A DNA stretch of 64,000 bases from contig JAZRKE010000082.1 of assembly GCA_045646145.1 (NCBI GenBank), forward strand, positions 6,801 through 70,800. The letters run 5' to 3'. Within the stretch, counting starts at the first letter, position 1; each line of letters starts with the position of its first letter. The translations under genes were made by a program, and so were the position numbers. This DNA is from SIG565 sp045646145 (GTDB lineage Bacteria; Bacillota; Clostridia; Oscillospirales; Acutalibacteraceae). A model generated the notes under the pieces. The model had not been told where the DNA came from and made no database searches. It saw only the letters and a list, made by a program, of their open reading frames with translations. Shown piece by piece: positions 17,678-25,756 of the stretch.

Positions 17678-18157
17678 TCACAGTGTGTTTTCGGTGGGCA
17701 GTGTAATAGTTTTTGGAAGTCCATCGGGAGAGGCGCCAAAAAATGTCATATCAAAGTTTTGAAGTGTGGTAACATCCTCAAAAACAGGGATATTTCTAAT
17801 CGTAAACGGTATATAGTTTTCTGCATTAATTTCAACATCGTAAAATACTGCCGAATTAATTAGTTGTGTTCCCGGTTGTTCGCTGATATCTTTTGGAATC
17901 GCAGGCAAAACTATATTTTCTGATTTTCCGCTTATATCGGTAATACCTGTTGCTACTATATTTTTGTTCTTGTCATATACCGTAAAATGGGCATTCGATA
18001 CAGGAAAGGTGTTTTGTGAATGGCTAACCGAAATAACCAGTATTCCCGTAGTGTTGTTTTTTGGTGGTGTATTGTCAGGGTTTATGTCATCTTTGAATTT
18101 GTTTTGTGTACTCATTTCTTTCAATTCTCTTATGTAATCATCAACAGTTTTAGCCAA
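17678..18157 (-). CDS. Hypothetical protein with carboxypeptidase-regulatory/transthyretin-like beta domain
   Basis: A TTG start at 18157 is set by a strong AGGAGGT Shine-Dalgarno. The 159-residue product has a charged N-terminus (~1-35), then a beta-rich region GILVISVSHSQ, HFTVYDKNKNIVATGITDISGKS, YDVEINAENYIPFTI, the pattern of a CarboxypepD_reg-like fold. No signal peptide is present. It precedes the SpoIID-like/peptidoglycan-binding gene by 9 bases and is probably co-transcribed and functionally linked. The specific function is unknown. Confidence 0.5.
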   Translation of the reverse strand: MAKTVDDYIRELKEMSTQNKFKDDINPDNTPPKNNTTGILVISVSHSQNTFPVSNAHFTVYDKNKNIVATGITDISGKSENIVLPAIPKDISEQPGTQLINSAVFYDVEINAENYIPFTIRNIPVFEDVTTLQNFDMTFFGASPDGLPKTITLPTENTL

Positions 18158-18463
18158 AATAAAACCTCCTATTAATACTCATAACATTGTATTCATATCA
18201 AAGGTATTCTGTGATTTAAAATCAAGAATTCTTAGAACAATCGGTTCGTGGAGTTCTTCGTTATTTATTGAATGTTTTGGTATTTTTTAAATCTGGTTTT
18301 ATAAAACAATTGTTGTTTTTGAATAAATATATTGATTTTTATTGTAAGGTTATATATCATAATAAATGGAATATATCGATAGTAATTAGATAACATTAAA
18401 CCTTTAAATTGTTTATATTTATTTCTAAGGATACATGTGATTTTATATAAAGTGGGTGTAAAA
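18158..18463. other. Divergent intergenic region, ~305 bp, no gene seen
   Basis: This very AT-rich stretch separates the minus-strand operon from the plus-strand beta-helix gene. It must hold promoters for both. No convincing sigma-A, SigE or SigK promoter and no structured RNA stand out; AATACAAT on the minus strand near 18190 is a one-mismatch SigE -10 without a good -35. Confidence 0.4.
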
Positions 18464-19966
18464 ATGAAAAAAGCAACACAAGATTTTTTATTAGAAGTAG
18501 AAAAATTATCTCTACAAAGAAAAAATAAGATTTTAAAAAGCAAGGATAATATTAAAATAACCGGTACAGCTTATTATGTTAGCAATACTGGAGATGATGA
18601 AAATGATGGCAGAACGCCACAAACTGCTTGGAAAACACTTGATAAGGTATCAAACGCTAAATTGAATGCAGGTGATGGTGTCTTTTTTTGTCGTGGTGAC
18701 TTATTTAGGGGCAGCGTATTGTGTCAAAACGGAGTAACATATGCGGCATATGGCGAATTAGAAAAACCGCGTTTTTATGGTTGGGATAAGAACCTTGCAG
18801 ATACTACCCTTTGGGAATTATTTGATAATGAGCATAATATTTGGAAATTAAAAGAAAAAATACTTGACTGCGGCACTCTCGTCTTTAATGATGGAGAAAA
18901 GCATAGCCGTAAACTTATACCATCTTATAAAAATTCGCATTTTGTCTGTCGAGATGATGAGACAAAAATTTTTGAAATGGCAAATGAAATGACAAAAGAT
19001 CTTGATATGTTTTGTTATTTTACCGATAAAATGTCAGTTGAACCCTCTAAAAACGAAGATTTTCCAGTTCCCATTGTTGATGATTATAGTTATGGGGATT
19101 TGTATTTGCGTTGTGATTTTGGAAATCCCGCTAAAGTGTTTACTTCTATTGAGGCAATTCCTAAGCGCATTATGTTTAGATGCAAAAACGTTGATAACAT
19201 ATGTATAGATAATCTTTGCATTAAATATTGTTGTTTTGGAGTTGCAGCTAGTGGGTATTTAATTAAAGGATTACATATTACGAACTGTGAAATTGGTTGG
19301 ATTGGAGGAAATATCCAAAATTATTTAGGTATGGATCCTAATTACCCGCAAGGCACACGAGGTTCTGTTACTAGATTTGGAAATGGTATTGAAATCTATG
19401 GTGGTTGTGATGACTATCAAGTGGATAACTGTTTAGTTTATCAAGTTTTTGATGCAGCGATGACTCATCAAGTTACAACAAATGGTAAGACTTATAAAAT
19501 GGAAAATATTAAATATTCTAATAATGTGATTGAAAACTGTGTTTATGGCGTTGAATATTTTCTTGAAAAAAATAATGGAGACACAAATAGCTATATTAAT
19601 AATTGCGAAATAGCAAATAATATAATTTGCTGTTCGGGTTATGGTTGGGGACAACAAAGACATAATATCTATACTCCCGCATTAATTAAAGGTTGGTCCT
19701 ATGAAAATACTGCCTATAACTATTCAATTCATGACAATATTTTTTATCGCGCGGCTTACCGAATGTTGCATCTTGTAGCTAAAGAAAAGGAAAGTTGCCC
19801 TATAATGTATAATAACACATATATTAACAAGCTCGGACAAACTCTCGGTCAGTATGGAGCTAATGAAATTGAAGAACCGGCTAATCACAGCTACGATGAA
19901 AGAGTAGAAGAAATTATAATTAGTGTTTTTGGTGACAAAAATGCGAAGGTATATTATATAGAATAA
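18464..19966 (+). CDS. Right-handed parallel beta-helix (pectate-lyase-like fold) protein
   Basis: This 500-residue protein opens its beta-helix with YYVSNTGDDENDGRTPQTAW, a common start of polysaccharide-active beta-helix proteins. Repeated Asn-rich rungs follow (NCEIGWIGG, NCLVYQVFDAAMTHQ, NNVIENCVYGVEYF, NNCEIANNIICCSG). There is no signal peptide, odd for a secreted carbohydrate-active enzyme. ATG 18464 is used because the upstream in-frame GTG (18437) adds nothing conserved; the Shine-Dalgarno is weak. It is flanked by sporulation genes, so a spore-surface role is possible but unproven. Confidence 0.6.
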   Translation: MKKATQDFLLEVEKLSLQRKNKILKSKDNIKITGTAYYVSNTGDDENDGRTPQTAWKTLDKVSNAKLNAGDGVFFCRGDLFRGSVLCQNGVTYAAYGELEKPRFYGWDKNLADTTLWELFDNEHNIWKLKEKILDCGTLVFNDGEKHSRKLIPSYKNSHFVCRDDETKIFEMANEMTKDLDMFCYFTDKMSVEPSKNEDFPVPIVDDYSYGDLYLRCDFGNPAKVFTSIEAIPKRIMFRCKNVDNICIDNLCIKYCCFGVAASGYLIKGLHITNCEIGWIGGNIQNYLGMDPNYPQGTRGSVTRFGNGIEIYGGCDDYQVDNCLVYQVFDAAMTHQVTTNGKTYKMENIKYSNNVIENCVYGVEYFLEKNNGDTNSYINNCEIANNIICCSGYGWGQQRHNIYTPALIKGWSYENTAYNYSIHDNIFYRAAYRMLHLVAKEKESCPIMYNNTYINKLGQTLGQYGANEIEEPANHSYDERVEEIIISVFGDKNAKVYYIE

Positions 19967-20074
19967 AGTAATAATTTTTGTTTGTCTGCAAAGGCTTTAT
20001 AAAGACTCCGGTTCTTTTTTCCTCCCACGGTAAAGCAGTGGATAATTTCCTTTCCTATAGGCTTCAATTAAAAA

Positions 20075-20096
20075 AAGCACCGTAAAATCGGTGCTT
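20075..20096 (-). terminator. Terminator hairpin, distal copy near the tRNAs
   Basis: AAGCACCG (20075-20082) pairs with CGGTGCTT (20089-20096). On the minus strand a run of seven T follows. It is nearly identical to the hairpin at 20261-20282. Confidence 0.75.
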
Positions 20097-20102
20097 AAAA
20101 TT

Positions 20103-20250
20103 TTGGCTGGGGGTGGCAGGGTACTCTGCGCTGTTTGTTTTTTATAACACTGCGGGTGTTACCGAAAAAACTTCACTGCTCGAGACTTCGCAGACCGACC
20201 GTATCACGCTCGGCTGCTTCGACGAACCGACGGTTCTTATCCTGCCACTC
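20103..20250 (-). repeat. Unexplained ~148-bp segment with a duplicated tRNA-Gln 3' end
   Basis: The 18 bases at 20103-20120 repeat, with one extra G, the 3' end of tRNA-Gln (20291-20307). Each copy is preceded on the plus strand by almost the same terminator. Between them lies GC-richer sequence bounded by GTGGCAGG (20113-20120) and CCTGCCAC (20241-20248). Internal hairpins include GCAGaCCGA with TCGGCTGC. It is not a recognisable tRNA. It may be a tandem-duplication scar, an attachment-site relic or a small RNA ending at the distal terminator. Confidence 0.45.
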
Positions 20251-20260
20251 AATTTAAAAA

Positions 20261-20282
20261 AAGCACCAATTTTATGGTGCTT
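20261..20282 (-). terminator. Terminator of the tRNA-His/tRNA-Gln unit
   Basis: AAGCACCA (20261-20268) pairs with TGGTGCTT (20275-20282). A run of seven T follows on the minus strand. Confidence 0.8.
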
Positions 20283-20291
20283 TTAAAATAT

Positions 20292-20366
20292 TGGCTGGGG
20301 TGGCAGGATTCGAACCTACGAGTGCAGCAGTCAAAGTGCTGTGTCTTACCGCTTGACGACACCCCA
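20292..20366 (-). tRNA. tRNA-Gln (anticodon TTG)
   Basis: The minus strand gives a complete cloverleaf: TGGGGTG acceptor start, anticodon loop CTTTGAC in a CAGCA/TGCTG stem, GGTTCGAATCC T arm and encoded CCA. The U1-A72 pair is typical of tRNA-Gln. Confidence 0.95.
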
Positions 20367-20394
20367 TAATAAATAGGTCAGAAAAATAAAAAAA

Positions 20395-20472
20395 TGGGGT
20401 GGAAGATGGGACTCGAACCCACGATCTCCAGTGCCACAAACTGGCGCTTTAACCAACTAAGCTACATCCACC
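20395..20472 (-). tRNA. tRNA-His (anticodon GTG)
   Basis: The minus strand reads GGTGGATGTAGC at the 5' end with the extra G-1 expected for tRNA-His, anticodon loop TTGTGGC, a GGGTTCGAGTCC T arm and encoded CCA. Acceptor position 6:67 is a T-T mismatch. Confidence 0.93.
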
Positions 20473-20520
20473 GCATATGTTTCAATTATACCATAAAAAT
20501 GCCTTTTGTCAATACTGAAT

Positions 20521-21564
20521 TTAAAAAATATCGGCAGAAATTTTGCCGCAATATTTTTTAGAATCAACCGAGCAAATAAATGCTATAATGGTTAATAGTA
20601 ATAGCAAGGTTAAAACAACAGAATTATCTGCAAATATAATTTTTTCTGAGATGTTTCCCATAGTTTGAACATTTAATTCTAAAATTTTAAGGATAATATA
20701 CGTAAAGGTAACACTGAAGTATGAATGAATTAATCTTGATAGGATGATTTTAAAAATACTTGGAGAGAATGCTTTAGAAATTGATAAAACCTGAAAAATA
20801 ATAGAAAAACTTGCAAAACTAAGAATTATTGCAAGAATATACACATTATTTGTTGTAAGTATCGCGTTGCTTATTTCGAGTGTGTAGTTAACTGACTTAT
20901 TAAAAAAATCTGGAATATCACAACTCTTTAAAATGCCTAAAAATGTTGAACAAACAACAATATAACCGGAAATATTAAGCATAGCGTAGCTCGAGTCTGA
21001 AACAGAAGAAACAAAAATATCGACAAATGAATTTTCTTTTTGATTAATTAAAGATATTTCCTGAGAAAACTTTCTTGAAATAATTAAAAAGATTAAAAAA
21101 GAGGATAGAAATTGAGAAGCGTATAATATTATTCCGAGTTTATACGATTTCAAAATTCCTCCACCAACAGCTAAAATACTGAAAGCAGGTCCTGAATTTA
21201 TTGAGCAAAATAATAATAATTCCGCATCGGTATTGCTGATTTCTCCATTTTCGAATTTTTCGTTTATTAGTTTAGAGCCAGTTGGGTATCCGCCTAAATT
21301 AGAGAGTAAAAAAATAATAAAATTATCCTTAAGATGTTTAATTTTCTTAGGAAAAGGGAGTGCGTTTAGCGCTCTGCTTTTATATATGATTAAAGTGCAG
21401 ACTAAAAAAGGAAAAAGGGTTGGTATAATTACATTACCTGCGAGTAAAAGTCCGTTTTTTGCCGACTCTTTTGCTGAATCCGGGTTTATAAACAATAATG
21501 TTAAGGTTATCATTAAAAAACATATTATTAAAATATTTTTTCCTGTAACTATTAAGGATTTCAA
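20521..21564 (-). CDS. ylbJ: Sporulation integral membrane protein YlbJ (SpoVV)
   Basis: This is a polytopic membrane protein of 347 residues with about eight spans. The family signatures NLGGYPTGSKLI and NSGPAFSILAVG are present, and YlbJ/SpoVV is the mother-cell transporter that delivers dipicolinate to the forespore membrane in Bacillus. The start is TTG at 21564 behind GGGGTGA. It is divergent from yqfC, another SigE-regulon gene. Together with dpaAB it gives synthesis and transport of dipicolinate in one window. Confidence 0.85.
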   Translation of the reverse strand: MKSLIVTGKNILIICFLMITLTLLFINPDSAKESAKNGLLLAGNVIIPTLFPFLVCTLIIYKSRALNALPFPKKIKHLKDNFIIFLLSNLGGYPTGSKLINEKFENGEISNTDAELLLFCSINSGPAFSILAVGGGILKSYKLGIILYASQFLSSFLIFLIISRKFSQEISLINQKENSFVDIFVSSVSDSSYAMLNISGYIVVCSTFLGILKSCDIPDFFNKSVNYTLEISNAILTTNNVYILAIILSFASFSIIFQVLSISKAFSPSIFKIILSRLIHSYFSVTFTYIILKILELNVQTMGNISEKIIFADNSVVLTLLLLLTIIAFICSVDSKKYCGKISADIF

Positions 21565-21641
21565 GAAATCACCCCAAAAATATTATTATGAATTATTAAC
21601 GCATAGAATTCATATTTTATTTTAGAAGGCACGGTGTTAAT

Positions 21642-21941
21642 ATGAGTAAAAAAATAAAAATTGGTATTAAGAAGAGTAGTAATAAATTTAAATTGATTGG
21701 CTTTGAGGAGGATATACCCGATTCTTTAATAGGGTCAATGCCTGTGATTGTATTAACGGGTAATACGAAATGTACTCTTGAAGGAAATTGCTCAATTATT
21801 GAATATGAAGAGGGAATGGTTAAAATCAGTTTTAAAAACGGTTTTTTGACATTTTTAGGTGAAAATTTTAATATATCGGTTTTTGATAATAACCGTATAG
21901 CATTTGATGGTAAAATTTTATCAATAGAGTTTTCCTGTTAG
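21642..21941 (+). CDS. yqfC: Sporulation protein YqfC
   Basis: This 99-residue YabP/YqfC-family protein is identified from GNTKCTLEGNCSIIEYEEGMVKI and LTFLGENFNI. It is beta-rich and soluble. In Bacilli it is a SigE-controlled gene next to yqfD, and here yqfD follows after 8 bases. CATAGAAT at 21602-21609 resembles a SigE -10, but no -35 lies at the right distance. Function in the mother cell is not defined. Confidence 0.85.
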   Translation: MSKKIKIGIKKSSNKFKLIGFEEDIPDSLIGSMPVIVLTGNTKCTLEGNCSIIEYEEGMVKISFKNGFLTFLGENFNISVFDNNRIAFDGKILSIEFSC

Positions 21942-21949
21942 GTGGATTT

Positions 21950-23116
21950 ATGTTTTTAATTAATATATACAGATTTATTTTCGGGTTTGTTGAAATTATT
22001 GTTTCAGGTGAATTTTGTGAAAAAATACTTAATTTATTTGCTGCTAATAAGGTAACTGTTTGGGATATAAAAAGAAATCATAAAGAGATTCGCTTAAAAA
22101 TTTATATACGTGACTTTAAACATATTCGCAAAATACGCGGTAAATCAAAATTACATATTAAAATTATTGAAAAATTTGGTATTATTTTCATAATTAAAAG
22201 ATATTTTAAAAGAATAGGTATTCCTGTAGGAATTTTGATGTTTTTTACAACACTGTATGTTCTTTCGTTGTTTGTTTGGAATATTACAGTAACGGGAAAC
22301 AAAAAAGTTAGCACTTTGGAAATTGAAAATTATTGCAGTCAGCTAGGAGTAAGGCAAGGGGTTTTATTATCTGAAATACACCCTCAGCTCCTAAGAGAAA
22401 AGCTTTTGCTTGAATGTGACGGGCTTTCCTGGTGCTCATTTAATATAGAGGGCTCTAAAATTACTGTAAATGTAAGTGAAATTTCCGAAAACTCCGGTGA
22501 GAATAGCCCTTCGAACATAGTTTCTGATTATGATTGTATAATCAGCAATTTATATGTTGAATCGGGTATTGCAAATGTAAAAAAAGGAGATGCAGTACGT
22601 AAAGGAGAGCTTCTTGTAAGCGGTATTTCTGATGTTGATGAAATTAATAGGTTTGTAAAATCAAAGGCTCTTATTACAGCGGAAATTCACGAAAATGTTA
22701 CTGTAAGCGGTAACTTTTCCGGGGAAAAGAATGTTTTTAGCGGGGAAATCAAGGAAAAATGTGTTTTTGACTTTTTCGGTCTTAGAATACCATTATTTTT
22801 AGGTGAAGTTTATGGCGAATATGCTGAGCAATTAAATGTGAAAAAATTGCAATTTTTTGGAGAAAAAATACCTATAACCATATATAGTAAAACATTTTAT
22901 ATGCAGACTAATCAGCCTTATAACTTTTCCCGAGAAGAACTTTTATCGCGGCTTACAATCGAAATTGAAGAAAAAATTTCAGAAATTACGGATACTTATG
23001 AAATAATCTCAAGAAATATTATGGAGAATGATAACACACTTGTTATAAGTTATGATATAAAATATACAAAAAATATAGGTTTGGAAGAAAAATTAATATT
23101 TAATGTTTCAAATTAG
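21950..23116 (+). CDS. yqfD: Sporulation protein YqfD
   Basis: This 388-residue membrane-anchored sporulation protein has an N-terminal soluble part, one span at ~83-102 after KRYFKRIG, then a large outer domain with GNKKVSTLEIENYCSQLGV and VKKGDAVRKGELLVSG (YqfD family). SigE-dependent in Bacillus. It follows yqfC and precedes phoH as in many Firmicutes. A GGTGGA Shine-Dalgarno overlaps the yqfC stop region. Confidence 0.88.
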   Translation: MFLINIYRFIFGFVEIIVSGEFCEKILNLFAANKVTVWDIKRNHKEIRLKIYIRDFKHIRKIRGKSKLHIKIIEKFGIIFIIKRYFKRIGIPVGILMFFTTLYVLSLFVWNITVTGNKKVSTLEIENYCSQLGVRQGVLLSEIHPQLLREKLLLECDGLSWCSFNIEGSKITVNVSEISENSGENSPSNIVSDYDCIISNLYVESGIANVKKGDAVRKGELLVSGISDVDEINRFVKSKALITAEIHENVTVSGNFSGEKNVFSGEIKEKCVFDFFGLRIPLFLGEVYGEYAEQLNVKKLQFFGEKIPITIYSKTFYMQTNQPYNFSREELLSRLTIEIEEKISEITDTYEIISRNIMENDNTLVISYDIKYTKNIGLEEKLIFNVSN

Positions 23117-23156
23117 GATAAAATATGTTATAATAAATCGATAAATCCTTAGGAGA

Positions 23157-24140
23157 GTGAAAATCACGGAAAAAATTATTAAAATTAAAAATATTGACCA
23201 TATTTCAGTTTTGTTCGGTAATTTTGACGAAAATATAGGTGTTATTGAAAAACGCTGTAATGTGATGATAACCTTTCATAACGACATCCTGAAAATTAAA
23301 GGTAGCGACGATTCTATCGAAACCGCTTACAAGGTTATAGACGGACTTTTTTCTCTCATTGAAAAGGGTGAAACCGTTACTGAGCAAAACATTGATTATA
23401 TTATAGGATTGGTAGAAGAGGGAGATGCTTCAAGCATTCAAGAACTCAAAAATGCGGAGTGTATAGCTGTAACGTCTCGCGGAAAGCCTGTGAAGCCCAA
23501 AACTCTGGGTCAACAGAAATATGTTTCTGCAATTAAGAAAAACACTATTACTATAGGTGTTGGTCCTGCGGGTACCGGTAAAACCTATTTGGCTGTAGCT
23601 ATGGCTGTGGTTGCGTTCCGTTCAAAGCAAGTAGGCAGAATTATATTAACGCGTCCTGCGGTTGAAGCGGGAGAGAGCCTTGGCTTTTTACCGGGCGACC
23701 TTCAGCAGAAAGTAGACCCATATTTGCGGCCGTTATATGATGCACTTTATGAAATGCTTGGTCCCGAAACTTTTTTAAGATGTCAGGAAAGAGGCGAAAT
23801 TGAGGTAGCTCCCTTGGCCTATATGCGAGGAAGAACCTTGGAGGATAGCTTTATTATTCTCGACGAAGCGCAAAACACAACCAGTGAGCAAATGAAAATG
23901 TTCTTAACACGACTTGGTGCCAACTCAAAGATCGTCGTAACAGGTGATATTACCCAGATAGATTTACCTTCGGGCAAAAAATCGGGACTGAAAGAATGTA
24001 TTAATTTGCTTAAAAATATTGAGAACATTTCAATTATTAAATTGTCCGGCAGAGATGTTGTAAGACATAAGCTTGTTCAGGAAATCATTAAAGCATATGA
24101 AAAGAATGAAGAAAGGAAGAGAAAAAATGATAAAGGTTAA
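23157..24140 (+). CDS. PhoH-family ATPase (PhoH-like protein)
   Basis: This 327-residue protein has an N-terminal KH-like part and a P-loop domain with Walker A GPAGTGKTYLAVAMA (~138-152), LTRPAVEAGESLGFLPGD and Walker B FIILDEAQNTT. PhoH-like ATPases usually sit beside ybeY, and a role in RNA metabolism is assumed. The first codon is GTG at 23157, but AGGAG (23151-23155) is only one base away, unusually close; translation may really begin a few bases later at a non-standard codon. Overlaps ybeY by 14 bases. Confidence 0.88.
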   Translation: MKITEKIIKIKNIDHISVLFGNFDENIGVIEKRCNVMITFHNDILKIKGSDDSIETAYKVIDGLFSLIEKGETVTEQNIDYIIGLVEEGDASSIQELKNAECIAVTSRGKPVKPKTLGQQKYVSAIKKNTITIGVGPAGTGKTYLAVAMAVVAFRSKQVGRIILTRPAVEAGESLGFLPGDLQQKVDPYLRPLYDALYEMLGPETFLRCQERGEIEVAPLAYMRGRTLEDSFIILDEAQNTTSEQMKMFLTRLGANSKIVVTGDITQIDLPSGKKSGLKECINLLKNIENISIIKLSGRDVVRHKLVQEIIKAYEKNEERKRKNDKG

Positions 24141-24612
24141 GGTAAATATATCCGATAGACAAAAGGCCTTAAAATTACCGACAGGTATAAGACTTCTTGT
24201 TCGCAAATCCTGTGTTGCGACACTTAATGAAGAAAACTTCCCTGAGAATGCAGAGGTAAATGTAACTTTTGTTGACGATAATGAAATTAAAAGAATGAAT
24301 ACCGAGTTCAGAAACATTGAGAACTCAACCGATGTTCTATCTTTTCCACTGGGTGTTGATGGTGTGTATGACACTAATCCCGAAACAAATAATAAAATGC
24401 TTGGTGATATAGTTATTTCTGTGGAACACGCTTTTTCTCAGGCGGAGTTGTACGGACATACCTTAGAACGTGAGATTTCATTTTTAACCGTTCATTCAAT
24501 GCTTCATTTATTAGGTTACGACCATATTGAAGGCGGATTAGAAGCCGCAATTATGCGCGAGAAGGAAGAAAAAATATTAGATAATCTTGGCCTTGCTATT
24601 GTTAAGGATTAG
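24127..24612 (+). CDS. ybeY: Endoribonuclease YbeY
   Basis: This single-strand endoribonuclease takes part in 16S rRNA 3' maturation and ribosome quality control. The zinc motif HSMLHLLGYDH (H3xH5xH) lies near the C-terminus. FRNIENSTDVLSFP is also characteristic. It has 161 residues from ATG 24127, placed by an AAGGAAG site inside phoH; an upstream in-frame start at 24073 would lie within phoH and lacks a site. era follows, with its Shine-Dalgarno over the ybeY stop. Confidence 0.93.
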   Translation: MIKVKVNISDRQKALKLPTGIRLLVRKSCVATLNEENFPENAEVNVTFVDDNEIKRMNTEFRNIENSTDVLSFPLGVDGVYDTNPETNNKMLGDIVISVEHAFSQAELYGHTLEREISFLTVHSMLHLLGYDHIEGGLEAAIMREKEEKILDNLGLAIVKD

Positions 24613-24620
24613 GAGTGAAT

Positions 24621-25541
24621 ATGGCAACAAAATCAGCTTTTATAAGTATAATTGGAAGAGCAAACGTCGGAAAATCATCTTTTTTAAATAAAGTGCTTAA
24701 CGAAAAGGTGTCTATAGTATCGGACAAGCCTCAGACAACGCGAACTAAAATTATGGGTGTTAAAACAGAGGGCGATACTCAGTTTGTTTTTATTGATACG
24801 CCTGGCTTCCATAAACCAAAAAATATTTTGGGCGAAAAAATGATTAAAGCGGTAGGTGAAGGACTTACAGATGTAGATGCTGCTTTACTCATTGTTGAGT
24901 CTGTACCGCGCTTTAAATGGGATGGCGATAATCTGCCTGCTGCGGAGCTTGAGCTTATTGAAAATCTCAAAAAACGCAAAATCCCTGCAATTTTGGGAAT
25001 TAACAAAATTGATTTACTCGAAGATAAAGAAGAACTTTTTGCGATTATTAACGCATATATTTCTGTATTTGATTTCGATTCTGTTGTTCCTTTTTCAGCC
25101 AGGACGGGCGATGGTGTAGATATCCTCGTAAAAGAAGCGAAAAAATTTGCAAAGGAATCGGTGCATTATTTTGCAGATAATGAGGTAACCGACCAATCAG
25201 ATAAGGTTATTGTGTCTGAACTCATCCGTGAAAAACTTTTGCGACTGCTTTCCCATGAGGTTCCTCACGGTATTGCGGTTGATATTGAGCGTTTTTTTGA
25301 GCGTGATACAAAATTTGGTGAGCCTGTTTTAGAGGTTGAGGCTGTAATCTATTGTGAAAAGGATACCCATAAAGGCATTATTATAGGCAAAGGCGGAGCA
25401 ATGCTTAAACGCATTGGAAGCCTTGCGCGGCGTGATATTGAGTCGTTTTTCGGAATTAAAGCAAACCTTAAACTTTGGGTGAAGGTTAAAGAGGATTGGC
25501 GTAACCGGCAATCCTTAATTCACACCTTCGGTCTTGATTAG
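24621..25541 (+). CDS. era: GTPase Era
   Basis: This essential GTPase binds 16S rRNA during 30S assembly (306 residues). G1 is GRANVGKSS, G3 DTPGF, G4 NKID. A C-terminal KH domain shows KGIIIGKGGAMLKRIG. ATG 24621 lies 5 bases after AGGAG (24611-24615); an upstream GTG at 24615 overlaps that site. The ybeY-era-yqzL-recO order is standard. Confidence 0.96.
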   Translation: MATKSAFISIIGRANVGKSSFLNKVLNEKVSIVSDKPQTTRTKIMGVKTEGDTQFVFIDTPGFHKPKNILGEKMIKAVGEGLTDVDAALLIVESVPRFKWDGDNLPAAELELIENLKKRKIPAILGINKIDLLEDKEELFAIINAYISVFDFDSVVPFSARTGDGVDILVKEAKKFAKESVHYFADNEVTDQSDKVIVSELIREKLLRLLSHEVPHGIAVDIERFFERDTKFGEPVLEVEAVIYCEKDTHKGIIIGKGGAMLKRIGSLARRDIESFFGIKANLKLWVKVKEDWRNRQSLIHTFGLD

Positions 25542-25606
25542 TAATATTTTTCCTTAAATATAATTAACCGTTTCTGTAAACATTAATTTGTGTCGGAGGG
25601 ATACAG

Positions 25607-25756
25607 ATGAATGTTAACGAAGCTTGGAATATATTTACTAAAAACGGTTCACCGCTCAGCTATATTGAATACTCAAAGCTTAAAATGCAGGAGGTAGAAA
25701 ATGCAGAAATCCACCAAGGCTCTTGTAATAAAAGTGATGGATGTCAAGGAAAATGA
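25607..25756 (+). CDS. yqzL: YqzL-like small protein
   Basis: This 49-residue ORF has a clear GGAGGG Shine-Dalgarno ahead of its ATG. The product starts MNVNEAWNIFTKNGSPLSYIEY, cut here as MNVNEAWNIFTKNGSP then LSYIEYSK, resembling Bacillus YqzL (W.LF..TG....Y). It sits exactly where yqzL does, between era and recO, and its 3' end overlaps recO by 56 bases in another frame. The C-terminus carries two Cys and is poorly conserved. Function is unknown. Confidence 0.65.
   Translation: MNVNEAWNIFTKNGSPLSYIEYSKLKMQEVENAEIHQGSCNKSDGCQGK

Noticed and set aside
20103..20250. A third tRNA gene
   Set aside because: Only the 3' end resembles a tRNA; no D arm, anticodon arm or correct length can be folded.
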